Source: CAYSWV01 sp964434865
GTDB lineage: Bacteria > Cyanobacteriota > Cyanobacteriia > Thermostichales > Thermostichaceae
Assembly: GCA_964434865.1 (NCBI GenBank)
Contig: CAYSWV010000019.1
Location: forward strand, 13,266-77,265
Direction of reading: 5' to 3'
Length of the DNA stretch: 64,000 nt
Below are positions 51,778 through 60,572 of the stretch, piece by piece. The number at the start of each line of letters is the position of its first letter. Position 1 is the stretch's first letter. A model generated the notes under the pieces. The model did no database searches, was not told where the DNA came from, and was given only the letters and a program-made list of their open reading frames with translations. The position numbers and the translations under genes are program-made.

Positions 51778-53997
51778 CTAGGGGACTGATGAGATTGAAG
51801 AGGGTGCGATCAGTTGATCATCTTTGAGGATACTAGTTGTGACCATAACAATCACCTCATTGCGAGTGTTGGTGGTGGTCTGGCGGCGGAAGAGCGATCC
51901 TAGGAGGGGAATATCTCCCAACAAGGGCACTTTATCAACCGTCACCGTATCATTCTCCTGAATTAAACCGGTTAGCACCAACGTGTCACCATCTCGCACT
52001 CGAATCCGTTGAGTATTGAGCGTTCGCTGGTTCAATAATGTAATTGTGACCCCCACAAACTGCGCTGTTTCAGCTGGAGAGGAGACTTGAGGGGTTAAGT
52101 CAAACGTGACAAACCCATTATCATCGATCCGAACATTCCGTAAGCTCAGAGAAATACCAGCATTACCCAAAACAGGACGAGTAACCGTAGCTCCAGTCGC
52201 CGCATCTCGTTCCAGCGCAACGGATGAAATGATCTGCTGACCAATGATGACAGAACTATTGCCTCCATCAGCCACTAACAATTTAGGATCAGCCAGGATT
52301 TTAGCAGTTCCTTGGTTGACGGCAGCATCGATCCGAATCCCTAAAGCATCTTGCAAGCGGTTGAGAGAGTTAAAGACAAAGGTTCCTGGTAAAACACCAC
52401 CGTCTGCTACAGGGGCCCCAGCCTGCTCAGCTCCAATGTTAGGCACACTACTACCGGCTGGCTGATCAATAGGCGTACCTCCGAAGGGCGGCGCATCACC
52501 TCCATTCCCCCCGGCTCCATTGAGCGTGAAGTTACCTGAAGCTCCACCTAAGGTGGCTCCAATGCTACGAGCATCATCTAACTGCACATCAACAACACGA
52601 ATATTAATAAAGGCCTGACGTTGTCTGACATCCAACTGGGCAATTTGGGCTGCGACAATATCTAGCTGTTCAGCCGTGCCGATCGCTGTGATCGAGTTAG
52701 TTCGGACATCACCAATTAACTGAACACCTTCTAGGGGTCCACCCGCAGCTGCCAAAGATTCTAAAAAGGGTAAAACCCCTCTTACCTCAAGATCAACCAG
52801 CTCAAGTTGTCCACCTTCAGACCCCAACGCACTAGGCACACCATCAGCAGATAGCGTTGTATCTTCCACAAAGGCTTGGTTGAGTCGGAAACTACGAACC
52901 AGTTGCTCACTTACACCTGGTAAGGTTTCGCCGATGAAAATAGTTTGCTCAATCCGGCGAGCTTGCAATCCTTTTAACCGAGTGATGAATTCAAAAGTTT
53001 CTTGTAGAGGCGCATCTTGAACATCTAGAGATACGGTGAGATCGCCAGGGACATCATTCAGAACAACATTGAGGCCAGCCCGCCGCACTAACAAGCTCAA
53101 GACATCCGAGACCGGCGCATCTTTCAGGGTGAGGGTGATAGTGCTATTGGATCCCAAATCAACTGGCGGTGATTGCGGAATGATGGTCCCCACGGCAATA
53201 TCACCTGTGGGAGGAGCAATGGCTGTGGCATCAAAGCGAGACGCACCCGGTGTAGCTAAGCCTGGAGGTAATTGAGGAGAATCTAGATCCTCAATACGAG
53301 GGGCTTGAGATAGGGTCACACCAGGATCTGAGGCGGCAGGTGCCAAGGTTGAAGGGGCAACTGGGGCTGTGGCTGGAGTTACTGGGGCTTCGGCTGGAGC
53401 TGTCGGGGCCGCTTGGGCTACTACAGTCGTGTCAGCAGAATCAGAGGGCTGGCTAGTACTGGTGGGTGCAACCGGAATGGCCTGAACTGGGGGAGCACCA
53501 GCAGCAACGTCTTGAGGGCTTGAGGCCGTTAACACCGTGTCTGGCATGGCTTCAAAGTCAAAGATCAATCTGGAGGCACTTCGCTCGGTCAAGAGGCCCT
53601 GAGGGGCAGCTGCATCTCCTGTGATCTGAACCCGTACACTTTGATCATCAATCTGTTGAGCTTCGATGCGAGTAATACCAGGAGCAGGATTATCCTGTTG
53701 ATAGCTTGTCTGACCTGGCTCGATCGCTAGCTGTGCATTGGTAATATCCCCTACCCAAGTGGTGCCTCGCTGAGTAAAAAAGACTTGGGGACGGCTAGAG
53801 CCATCAATATCCACCTCTAACTTGAGTTGTTCCCCGCTGGGCACCAACTGCAAACTTCGAATTTGGCTGCTAGATTGAGAACTTCTTGCTGCTAAATTTT
53901 GAGCCGTAACGGGCTGAGTCTGGCTCATTTGCAGTGGCAGTGAGAGCGCTAAACCTAACGCACACCCATACAGTACTCGACGATATATCATCCTCAC
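51778..53997 (-). CDS. pilQ: Type IV pilus secretin PilQ
   Basis: A 739-residue outer-membrane secretin. A signal peptide (LGLALSLPLQMSQTQPVTAQ) is followed by an N-terminal AMIN-like domain (about 45-155), a long Ala/Pro/Thr-rich linker (about 160-260), secretin N-domains (ITLTLKDAPVSDVLSLLVRR) and the C-terminal gate (TVDKVPLLGDIPLLGSLFRR, the hallmark VPLLGDIP). It forms the pore through which pili leave the cell. A 457-bp gap with a terminator separates it from pilO, so it may have its own promoter. Confidence 0.95.
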   Translation of the reverse strand: MRMIYRRVLYGCALGLALSLPLQMSQTQPVTAQNLAARSSQSSSQIRSLQLVPSGEQLKLEVDIDGSSRPQVFFTQRGTTWVGDITNAQLAIEPGQTSYQQDNPAPGITRIEAQQIDDQSVRVQITGDAAAPQGLLTERSASRLIFDFEAMPDTVLTASSPQDVAAGAPPVQAIPVAPTSTSQPSDSADTTVVAQAAPTAPAEAPVTPATAPVAPSTLAPAASDPGVTLSQAPRIEDLDSPQLPPGLATPGASRFDATAIAPPTGDIAVGTIIPQSPPVDLGSNSTITLTLKDAPVSDVLSLLVRRAGLNVVLNDVPGDLTVSLDVQDAPLQETFEFITRLKGLQARRIEQTIFIGETLPGVSEQLVRSFRLNQAFVEDTTLSADGVPSALGSEGGQLELVDLEVRGVLPFLESLAAAGGPLEGVQLIGDVRTNSITAIGTAEQLDIVAAQIAQLDVRQRQAFINIRVVDVQLDDARSIGATLGGASGNFTLNGAGGNGGDAPPFGGTPIDQPAGSSVPNIGAEQAGAPVADGGVLPGTFVFNSLNRLQDALGIRIDAAVNQGTAKILADPKLLVADGGNSSVIIGQQIISSVALERDAATGATVTRPVLGNAGISLSLRNVRIDDNGFVTFDLTPQVSSPAETAQFVGVTITLLNQRTLNTQRIRVRDGDTLVLTGLIQENDTVTVDKVPLLGDIPLLGSLFRRQTTTNTRNEVIVMVTTSILKDDQLIAPSSISSVP

Positions 53998-54454
53998 ACC
54001 TCACTCACTCTATTCGCATCAGCGTCTAACAACTAAGGCATCAGCCACACGGACCCCACCTGAGCGGCAACAGCCTTGTCCAACTTGATCTTATCGATCA
54101 GTTTTTGGTCAGTTATGTCTAGTCAGTTATGTCTAGATCGATCTAGCACTAACCAGATGCAACGCTCTAAGGCTTAACACTCTAAGACTTTGGATCCCGG
54201 ATCAAGACAACTGCAAACAATCTATGTCTTAATCAAACCCCAAATCTCTAAACTTGCCACTAGATCAAGTCAGGTCTAGAGCAAAATTAGCCCTAATAAC
54301 GCTATAGCTAGCCCTAATCATACCAGTACTCTTTGTTTGAGGCACGATTCTAGCTAAAGACTTCTTAGACCTTTTAATCGTCTGATCAGTTGGCATAAAA
54401 AAGCTACCCAGGGGGCAGCTAGATAAAGTCTCAGGGATGATCCTGCTAAGACCA
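53998..54454. other. Intergenic region between pilQ and pilO
   Basis: About 457 bp without a gene. It holds a direct repeat of CAGTTATGTCTAG (about 54110-54135) and the terminator of the pilMNO transcript near 54400. A pilQ promoter should lie here on the minus strand. Confidence 0.6.
54397..54420 (-). terminator. Rho-independent terminator downstream of pilO
   Basis: Read on the minus strand, AGCTGCCC and GGGTAGCT pair over 8 bp around the loop CCT, followed by a T run. It lies 35 bp after the pilO stop. Confidence 0.8.
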
Positions 54455-55174
54455 CTACGTTTCAGGTTCTTCTGCCTCTGCTTCTGTCTCAGTTGGGATC
54501 TCTAGAGGGATGTCTCGGTTATAGATGTAAGCCCGGACACTAAATTGAGCCGAAAGATTCCCAGTCGGATTCTCTTCATCTAGATCAGGGACCGTAATAT
54601 CCAGGTTCTGAATAGGTAGCAGTGTCTCTAATAGCTCGACATTTTGCATCAGAGAAACAATGGAATCATATCCACCCTCAACCCCAATTGCTGAGTTTTG
54701 TACCTGGATCTGAGGACGAATAATCGTTGGTACCTCAGGTGGTCCCTCAGGTGAGGAGGCCTCAATCAGTTGATCAGGTCTGAAGGTTTCCAGTTGAGCT
54801 GCACTATTGACAGTTAGACGATTGATCTCAAGCAGTTGAGTATTGATATTGTCAGGCCGGGGAAGCAATCGTTCAACCGTATCACTAAAGCCTTGGCTAT
54901 CTGCTAACTCTTGTTCCACAGTACTCAGTGAAGCAATTTGCTGTTGGGCTGACTCCAATTCCGTTTGCTGCTGTGAAATCGAAGTTTCAGTCTGATCAAT
55001 TCGAGTTGTTAGCGGTCTAATGGTCGCAAAGCCGATGATAGCAGTGACAAAAATTCCACCAATACCGATGATCAAGCCAAACATAATTGGTGATAGGCCC
55101 AAAATAGTGGGGGGCTCAGCGACCTCATAGGATGGACTTTCCAGAAAATCGTCTTCAGGATATTCACCGGTCAT
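54455..55174 (-). CDS. pilO: Type IV pilus assembly protein PilO
   Basis: A 239-residue protein: an N-terminal cytoplasmic tail, one membrane segment (MFGLIIGIGGIFVTAIIGFATI), a coiled coil (about 60-105) and a periplasmic ferredoxin-like domain that in the family dimerises with PilN. The C-terminus is acidic. It starts on the same base at which pilN ends (one-base overlap), which supports coupled translation. Confidence 0.9.
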   Translation of the reverse strand: MTGEYPEDDFLESPSYEVAEPPTILGLSPIMFGLIIGIGGIFVTAIIGFATIRPLTTRIDQTETSISQQQTELESAQQQIASLSTVEQELADSQGFSDTVERLLPRPDNINTQLLEINRLTVNSAAQLETFRPDQLIEASSPEGPPEVPTIIRPQIQVQNSAIGVEGGYDSIVSLMQNVELLETLLPIQNLDITVPDLDEENPTGNLSAQFSVRAYIYNRDIPLEIPTETEAEAEEPET

Positions 55175-55917
55175 TAGTTTATCTCCAAGTCACGTAAAAT
55201 CTCAATTTTTTCCAGTAAGCCTGTAGCATTGGCCTCTTCTAAGGCTTCTTGGAACTCAGGGTCAGAAAAATCTTGAGTTTTGAGGGTTACGTCCAGCTGG
55301 TAGTTGACGCTGGGTAACAAGGTTTCATCATTAGGTTCTTGCTTTTCCCCTTGAACCAGTTTGACACTGTCGACAAAGGGCGATCGCAATAGCGTTAAGA
55401 CAAAGTCATTGATTTGCTCGAAGCTGAGGGACTCACCTTGAATGGTAATCACCGTGGCTTGGGGGCTAGTAACCTCTTGAGCCGTGGCTGGCACACTCAA
55501 ACTCGAACTCAGGTTAGTAATCCAAACATCAGCTGGGATGCGGCGCTGAATGTCCTGGAGGATAGCTGACCAGGGCTGTACTTGACTAAAGAAGGCTCGA
55601 AAGGCCTCAGCTTGGGCCTGGATCGCTAGGAGCTCAGCTTCGACTTCTCTTAAACGAGCCAGCTCTTCTGAGGCAACCGAGAGTTCTCTAGACACTTCAG
55701 CTTCTTGAGCTTGCAAGGCTGTCAGCTGACTTCTAAACCATTGATGAAGCCCCACGGTACCCACAATGGCTACTAACAGCACCACACCCCCTGCAATGAC
55801 AGCATTGAATCCACCTAATATCCCGCTGGCAACACGAGAGTCATCAAGAGGCCCAATACCCGCTGTAACCTGTTCTTGAGGCCGCTCTTTGAGGAAATTA
55901 ATCTCAGGTGTAAACAT
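55174..55917 (-). CDS. pilN: Type IV pilus assembly protein PilN
   Basis: A 247-residue protein with the N-terminal INFL motif (PEINFLKERP) that binds PilM, one membrane segment (FNAVIAGGVVLLVAIVGTVGLHQW), a coiled coil (about 75-120) and a periplasmic domain (PADVWITNLS, ITIQGESLSFEQINDFVLTL). It sits 22 bp downstream of pilM and is the second gene of pilMNO. Confidence 0.93.
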   Translation of the reverse strand: MFTPEINFLKERPQEQVTAGIGPLDDSRVASGILGGFNAVIAGGVVLLVAIVGTVGLHQWFRSQLTALQAQEAEVSRELSVASEELARLREVEAELLAIQAQAEAFRAFFSQVQPWSAILQDIQRRIPADVWITNLSSSLSVPATAQEVTSPQATVITIQGESLSFEQINDFVLTLLRSPFVDSVKLVQGEKQEPNDETLLPSVNYQLDVTLKTQDFSDPEFQEALEEANATGLLEKIEILRDLEIN

Positions 55918-55939
55918 AGTTGTTCCTACTTGGATGTGA

Positions 55940-57046
55940 TCAAAACTCTCTCAAGCCCAATCCCACAGCAACCCCAAGATTAGGGCGCTCCGTCATCGGT
56001 ACATCAATATTGGATCCAACCGTGATCTCACTCAAGGGATCAGCTAGCTCAACGGGCATACTTAGCCGTTGCTGTAAAAATTGATCGACCTGGTTCATAG
56101 CGGCACCCGATCCAGCGAGTAAAACCTTGACCACCGGAGCACTCCGTTCTTGATTGATGTAGAAGTCCATCGAGCGGCGCAACTCATCGGCTAAATCGGT
56201 TAACACGCGGCTAACGGCTGCAACTCCTGGATTAGATCCAGGCTGTTCCCCTGAGGCAATCGCTTCAGTAGGGCTAATCACAGGCAGCTTCAACGATAGC
56301 AACAATTCACCGGTTCGGGTTGAGGGTAAGTTTAAGGCTTGGGCCAGAACCTGTTGCATATGGATGGTGCCAATGTTGACCGTTCGGGAGAATTGGGGGA
56401 CGCCATTGACTAAAATCGTGATCTCAGTGCTCTCAAAACCCACTGAGGTGAGGAGCACAGCTTCCTGAGGTCCCACTTGAGAGAGTTGATCACGTAGGGT
56501 CCGAATCATGGAAAAACTGGTGAGTTCAACACAACGGACTCGCAAATTCGCGGCCTGCAGGACCTCTAGGTAGTTATCAACGACTTCCTTAGGAATCGCA
56601 ACCAACAAAATCTCATTGCGTTCAACGCCATCAGGCCCAACTTCCAAATTATCCAGAGCTTGGAAGTCAACATCGGCCTGATCCCGAGGATAGGGAATGT
56701 AAAGTTCGGCTTCTTGCTCCAAAACCACGCGGCGCAATTCATCAGCAGGCAAATCAGCAGGCAAGCGAATGAGCCTTACAATCGCCTCCCGAGCTGGTAC
56801 TGCGGTTGCCACAATAGTTTCAGAGATCCGATTTTCACTCAAAAGATTGGCTAGGGTTAGACCAATAGTGGGTGGATCCATAATCCGACCCTCTGTCATG
56901 GCCCCCTCAGGCATCTCTGCGGTGCAATAGTTAGCTAAGACAGTTTTGTTACCCTGTTTCTTGATTTGGGCAACATGGATAAACTCAGGGTTGATATCAA
57001 CTCCGAGGACGGTATTACCAGCTGAGGATTTGAATAATCCAAACAC
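55940..57046 (-). CDS. pilM: Type IV pilus assembly protein PilM
   Basis: A 368-residue cytoplasmic actin-like ATPase: TVLGVDINPEFIHVAQIKKQG at the start, an AVPAREAIVRLIRLPADLP region, and VKVLLAGSGAAMNQVDQFL (second nucleotide site). It docks on PilN and links the pilus motor to the inner-membrane complex. The N-terminal MFGLF matches PilM proteins generally. Confidence 0.95.
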   Translation of the reverse strand: MFGLFKSSAGNTVLGVDINPEFIHVAQIKKQGNKTVLANYCTAEMPEGAMTEGRIMDPPTIGLTLANLLSENRISETIVATAVPAREAIVRLIRLPADLPADELRRVVLEQEAELYIPYPRDQADVDFQALDNLEVGPDGVERNEILLVAIPKEVVDNYLEVLQAANLRVRCVELTSFSMIRTLRDQLSQVGPQEAVLLTSVGFESTEITILVNGVPQFSRTVNIGTIHMQQVLAQALNLPSTRTGELLLSLKLPVISPTEAIASGEQPGSNPGVAAVSRVLTDLADELRRSMDFYINQERSAPVVKVLLAGSGAAMNQVDQFLQQRLSMPVELADPLSEITVGSNIDVPMTERPNLGVAVGLGLREF

Positions 57047-57271
57047 GTTTTTTCAGGGCCCAAACAACCCACTGCACAACTGCTAGAGGCATGTTACCTA
57101 AATTCTGAGATGCTTACCACAACTTATGGGTTAACTTAGCAGAGTTTTTAGCAAGATCGATAACGGTTTGACGTTGGCTTCAGAGAGCTTCACTCCATAG
57201 CTAGTGTGAGACAACCTGTTGCGCTCTATTACTAGTGCTGATGGTGAAATATAACGACGCCTCAACTAGGT

Positions 57272-58219
57272 TCAACTTTGAGGAGATCGAGTCAAGCGAG
57301 GGGCTAGGAGCACGGCGGCGGCGAGGATAGCCAATACCAATTGAGGAATGAGGGTCTCCCAAGTGGGGTAGATCCCTAACCATTTAAAGTTAAGGTTAAC
57401 CGTCAGGGTATGCAGAGGCAAAACACCTGCTTTTTGAAAGGCGTGGATAGCATTGCCAATTAATTTAAACCCCAACCCATAGATCAATAGACTAGTGCCT
57501 GCAAAGAAAGGCTTGAGTGGAATTCGCACCCCTAAGCCAATAATCACCAACGCGATCAACACGAGTAAACCAGCCCCAGCCCCCAACCCGATCATCAGAC
57601 TATTGGGACTAATAGAGGGAGCAATGCCGATGTAAAACAAGACCGTTTCTGCCCCTTCGCGATAGATAGCTAGAAAGGCGATCAAGGCCAAGGATAAGAG
57701 ACGGTTGGTGGCCATAGCATCAGCAGCTTGTTCTCGGATATAGCGTTGCCAATCACCAATGGCACTTTGGCGATGTAACCAATAGCTGACATAGACCAAT
57801 AAACCAGCAGCTGTAAGACCCGTAATCCCTTCAATCAATTCTGGATCAAACTGGCCCAGAGCAGGCACAAAGGCAGCCCTGATCAATACAGCTGTAGCAA
57901 TGGAGGCGATAATGCCCCCCAAGGCTCCTGCCCAGATCCAACCTTGCTGGTCAGCATGGCCACTCTTATTTAAAAAAGCCAGCAAGGCGGCCACTACGAG
58001 TAAGGCTTCTAATCCCTCTCTCAGCAAGATTGTCATGGCGTCCCAGGCTCCATAAGATTCCGAGGATACTGCGGCTAACGCTGGACTAGGATCGAAGGAG
58101 GCTAGGGAGATAACCTGAGTTGGACTAGCTAAAGCTGGGGTTAACCCTGAAATCAACGCACTTAAACTTAGACCAAGACCTAGCACCATAACCCAGACTT
58201 GCCATCGATTCTTGCGCAT
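57272..58219 (-). CDS. FTR1-family iron permease
   Basis: A 315-residue membrane protein with a signal-like N-terminus (LGLSLSALISGLTPALAS) and seven hydrophobic segments. The two iron-transport motifs are LLREGLEALLVVAALLAF and YREGAETVLFYIGI (REGxE type). Related EfeU/Ftr1 proteins take up iron after oxidation by a partner; no multicopper oxidase or EfeO/EfeB gene is in the window. Start taken at ATG 58219 with TGGAGAT upstream; a TTG at 58240 is the longer alternative. An iron-responsive promoter is expected in the AT-rich region upstream, but I could not define a Fur box. Confidence 0.88.
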   Translation of the reverse strand: MRKNRWQVWVMVLGLGLSLSALISGLTPALASPTQVISLASFDPSPALAAVSSESYGAWDAMTILLREGLEALLVVAALLAFLNKSGHADQQGWIWAGALGGIIASIATAVLIRAAFVPALGQFDPELIEGITGLTAAGLLVYVSYWLHRQSAIGDWQRYIREQAADAMATNRLLSLALIAFLAIYREGAETVLFYIGIAPSISPNSLMIGLGAGAGLLVLIALVIIGLGVRIPLKPFFAGTSLLIYGLGFKLIGNAIHAFQKAGVLPLHTLTVNLNFKWLGIYPTWETLIPQLVLAILAAAVLLAPRLTRSPQS

Positions 58220-58973
58220 CTTACCGATCTCCAGCTGCAAACTTTAATGTTTATCCTACTCATGATCCATCCTACTACTGGCGAGGGTCCCTACTACTGG
58301 CTATAGTCAGAATTTTCAAGTTCAATGACTCTCCTTTCAGGCTTTGAAGTCAATACCGAAGTCAGCCTGGGTTAACTGTTGAGTTTAGTCTTTGAGTTAG
58401 TCTTTGAGTTTAGTCTGCTCGATCAAATAGCTAAGGCAACCTAAGATCAAACATTAAGAAATATTTTGTATTTTTATCGGATGAATATTTAAATTAAATA
58501 AAGCTATCAGACCAATTAAAAATATTAATTTTTGCTTATGATCAATCGGCGATATGATCGACTCAGGATTATAGGCTGTGATCTCTGTGTTACTTCTATA
58601 AACTTCTGTATAACCCCTTGGGCACAGATTTCATGAGAGAGTCAAACCTCAAACGGGGTTTAGTGCTGCGGGTCAAGGCCTCAGTTAGGCCCATTAGCAA
58701 GGTCAACAAGCCAGGCTCGCAGAAACACTTAGGAGAGAGCAAGCTCTATGGTGCTAAATCTAGCGTTGAGTGCTAGTTGCTGAGTACTAAGCGTTAGGTG
58801 CTGAACAGGTGGTCTTAAAAGGGCACAGATTCCACTCGGAAGCTCCCTCGAGTTTGGGATGTATCCAGTAGAAATGCTCAGTCAAGAGTGTTATTTCAAC
58901 TCATTAATCTCGAAACTAGTGGCCTAGTCGTTGAGATTGATTATGGGATCAATGGCCAGTTGTCCCCGACATT

Positions 58974-59111
58974 TACCTTGCGAATATGTCTANNNNNNNN
59001 NNNNNNNNNNNNNNNNNNNNNNNNNNNNNNNNNNNNNNNNNNNNNNNNNNNNNNNNNNNNNNNNNNNNNNNNNNNNNNNNNNNNNNNNNNNNTACCTTGC
59101 GAATATGTCTA
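58974..59111. repeat. Direct repeat on both sides of a gap
   Basis: TACCTTGCGAATATGTCTA appears immediately before and immediately after the N run (58974-58992 and 59093-59111), which suggests a tandem array across the gap. Confidence 0.85.
58993..59092. other. Assembly gap (100 N)
   Basis: Scaffold gap of unknown true length flanked by a 19-bp direct repeat. Confidence 0.98.
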
Positions 59112-59233
59112 GGTTGGCTATGAGTTGATCTGGATTATTAGAGAGTTATCTAGTGTCTTTTGTTCAGATCCTATTGCATTTTGCTCAGATCAATTGTGTT
59201 GATTAATCCACGTTTTGTTGGGAGAAAATAACG

Positions 59234-59542
59234 ATGCCTATTGCAGTTGGAATGATTGAGACAAAAGGTTTCCCGGCTGTTGTGGAAGCTGCCGATGCAA
59301 TGGTCAAAGCTGCTCGAGTGACCTTGGTTGGCTATGAGAAGATCGGAAGTGGTCGGGTTACTGTTATTGTTCGAGGTGATGTTTCTGAGGTGCAAGCTTC
59401 TGTAGCCGCTGGGATTGAATCAGCTAAGCGGGTTAATGGGGGTGAAGTCCTGTCAACGCACATCATTGCTCGGCCTCATGAAAATCTGGAGTTTGTATTA
59501 CCGATCCGGTATACCGAAGCAGTTGAACAATTTAGAACTTAA
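59234..59542 (+). CDS. ccmK2: Carboxysome shell hexamer protein CcmK2
   Basis: A 102-residue single BMC domain (MPIAVGMIETKGFPAVVEAAD at the start, the pore loop KIGSG). It forms hexamers that tile the facets of the beta-carboxysome shell. Length and the short C-terminus match CcmK2 rather than CcmK1. First gene of the operon; GGGAG precedes the ATG. Confidence 0.96.
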   Translation: MPIAVGMIETKGFPAVVEAADAMVKAARVTLVGYEKIGSGRVTVIVRGDVSEVQASVAAGIESAKRVNGGEVLSTHIIARPHENLEFVLPIRYTEAVEQFRT

Positions 59543-59658
59543 CAGCTTGGTGGTTTGCAAAGGGTTTGTCATCGTGTAATGAGTTGTGTATGCACTTGAT
59601 AGAAACCAAGCTAACCACCCTTATCCCCACCCTATGATGTTCATGAGGTATCAGATCA

Positions 59659-59997
59659 ATGGCAATTGCAGTTGGAATGATTGAAACTTTAGGCTTTCCT
59701 GCTGTGGTGGAAGCAGCAGATTCAATGGTGAAAGCCGCCCGGGTCACGCTAGTTGGCTATGAAAAGATCAGCAGTGGTCGTGTCACTGTGATCGTGCGTG
59801 GCGATGTATCCGAGGTTCAAGCTTCGGTATCAGCCGGAATTGAGTCGATCAAACGAGTAAATGGCGGCCAATTGTTGTCTTGGCATATCATTGCTCGTCC
59901 GCATGAGAACCTGGAGTACGTGCTACCGATTCGTTACACGGAAGATGTATCCCAATTCCGGGATAGTGTTAATGCCATTCGACCTTATAGTCGCTAA
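59659..59997 (+). CDS. ccmK1: Carboxysome shell hexamer protein CcmK1
   Basis: A 112-residue BMC domain, nearly identical to its neighbour in the first 95 residues (MAIAVGMIETLGFPAVVEAA, pore loop KISSG). The C-terminal extension DSVNAIRPYSR is typical of CcmK1. The stop overlaps the next start (TAATG), so ccmL translation is coupled to it. Confidence 0.95.
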   Translation: MAIAVGMIETLGFPAVVEAADSMVKAARVTLVGYEKISSGRVTVIVRGDVSEVQASVSAGIESIKRVNGGQLLSWHIIARPHENLEYVLPIRYTEDVSQFRDSVNAIRPYSR

Positions 59998-60296
59998 TGC
60001 GAATCGCAATTGTGCGAGGAACTGTGGTGAGTACCCAAAAAGAACCCTCGTTAACTGGAGTTAAATTTCTGTTGCTACAGTATGTCGATGCCGAGGGCAC
60101 CCCACAATCCGAGTATGAAGTGGCAGCTGATCCGGTCGGGGCTGGTGTAGATGAATGGGTTTTAGTCAGCCGCGGCAGTGCAGCCCGACAACCGCAAGGT
60201 AACCAAACCCGACCCTTAGATGCTGTTGTGATTGGTATTATCGATACCATTTCTTCAGGAGGACGCTCAGTCTACAGCAAGCGAAATTATGGGTAG
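59997..60296 (+). CDS. ccmL: Carboxysome vertex pentamer protein CcmL
   Basis: A 99-residue EutN/CcmL family protein (MRIAIVRGTVVSTQKEPSLT, ending RSVYSKRNYG). It forms pentamers that close the icosahedral vertices. The ATG overlaps the ccmK1 stop by one base. Confidence 0.97.
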   Translation: MRIAIVRGTVVSTQKEPSLTGVKFLLLQYVDAEGTPQSEYEVAADPVGAGVDEWVLVSRGSAARQPQGNQTRPLDAVVIGIIDTISSGGRSVYSKRNYG

Positions 60297-60572
60297 TGGC
60301 CTGAATGTCCCTGGCTCATTGTTGAAGGTTGATGNNNNNNNNNNNNNNNNNNNNNNNNNNNNNNNNNNNNNNNNNNNNNNNNNNNNNNNNNNNNNNNNNN
60401 NNNNNNNNNNNNNNNNNNNNNNNNNNNNNNNNNNCTAGAGGTTGATGGCTAGAGATCGCCTCACGAACCGGATCGATAACTTGGGTTGGAACGCTTGCTG
60501 ATAGCACCAGGTTCATTGAACAGATGAGTCCTTGACGCAAAAACGCTTGTTGTATTCAGAGAGAAACGGCTT
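60297..60572. other. ccmL-ccmM spacer with a gap
   Basis: About 276 bp including 100 N. AGGTTGATG is found on both sides of the gap, so short repeats may fill it. No gene seen. Confidence 0.7.
60335..60434. other. Assembly gap (100 N)
   Basis: Scaffold gap of unknown true length between ccmL and ccmM. Confidence 0.98.

Larger units (their letters stand above)
58220..59233. other. Long intergenic region upstream of the carboxysome operon
   Basis: About 1 kb, divergent between the FTR1 gene and ccmK2. It includes an AT-rich block (58440-58550), small repeats (TTTGAGTTTAGTC near 58380, GAGTGCTAG/GAGTACTAAG near 58770) and a gap. No convincing gene; small open frames near 58900 lack support. 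It should hold the ccm promoter. Confidence 0.55.

Noticed and set aside
58888..59128. Small genes upstream of ccmK2
   Set aside because: They cross a gap and have no codon or start support.
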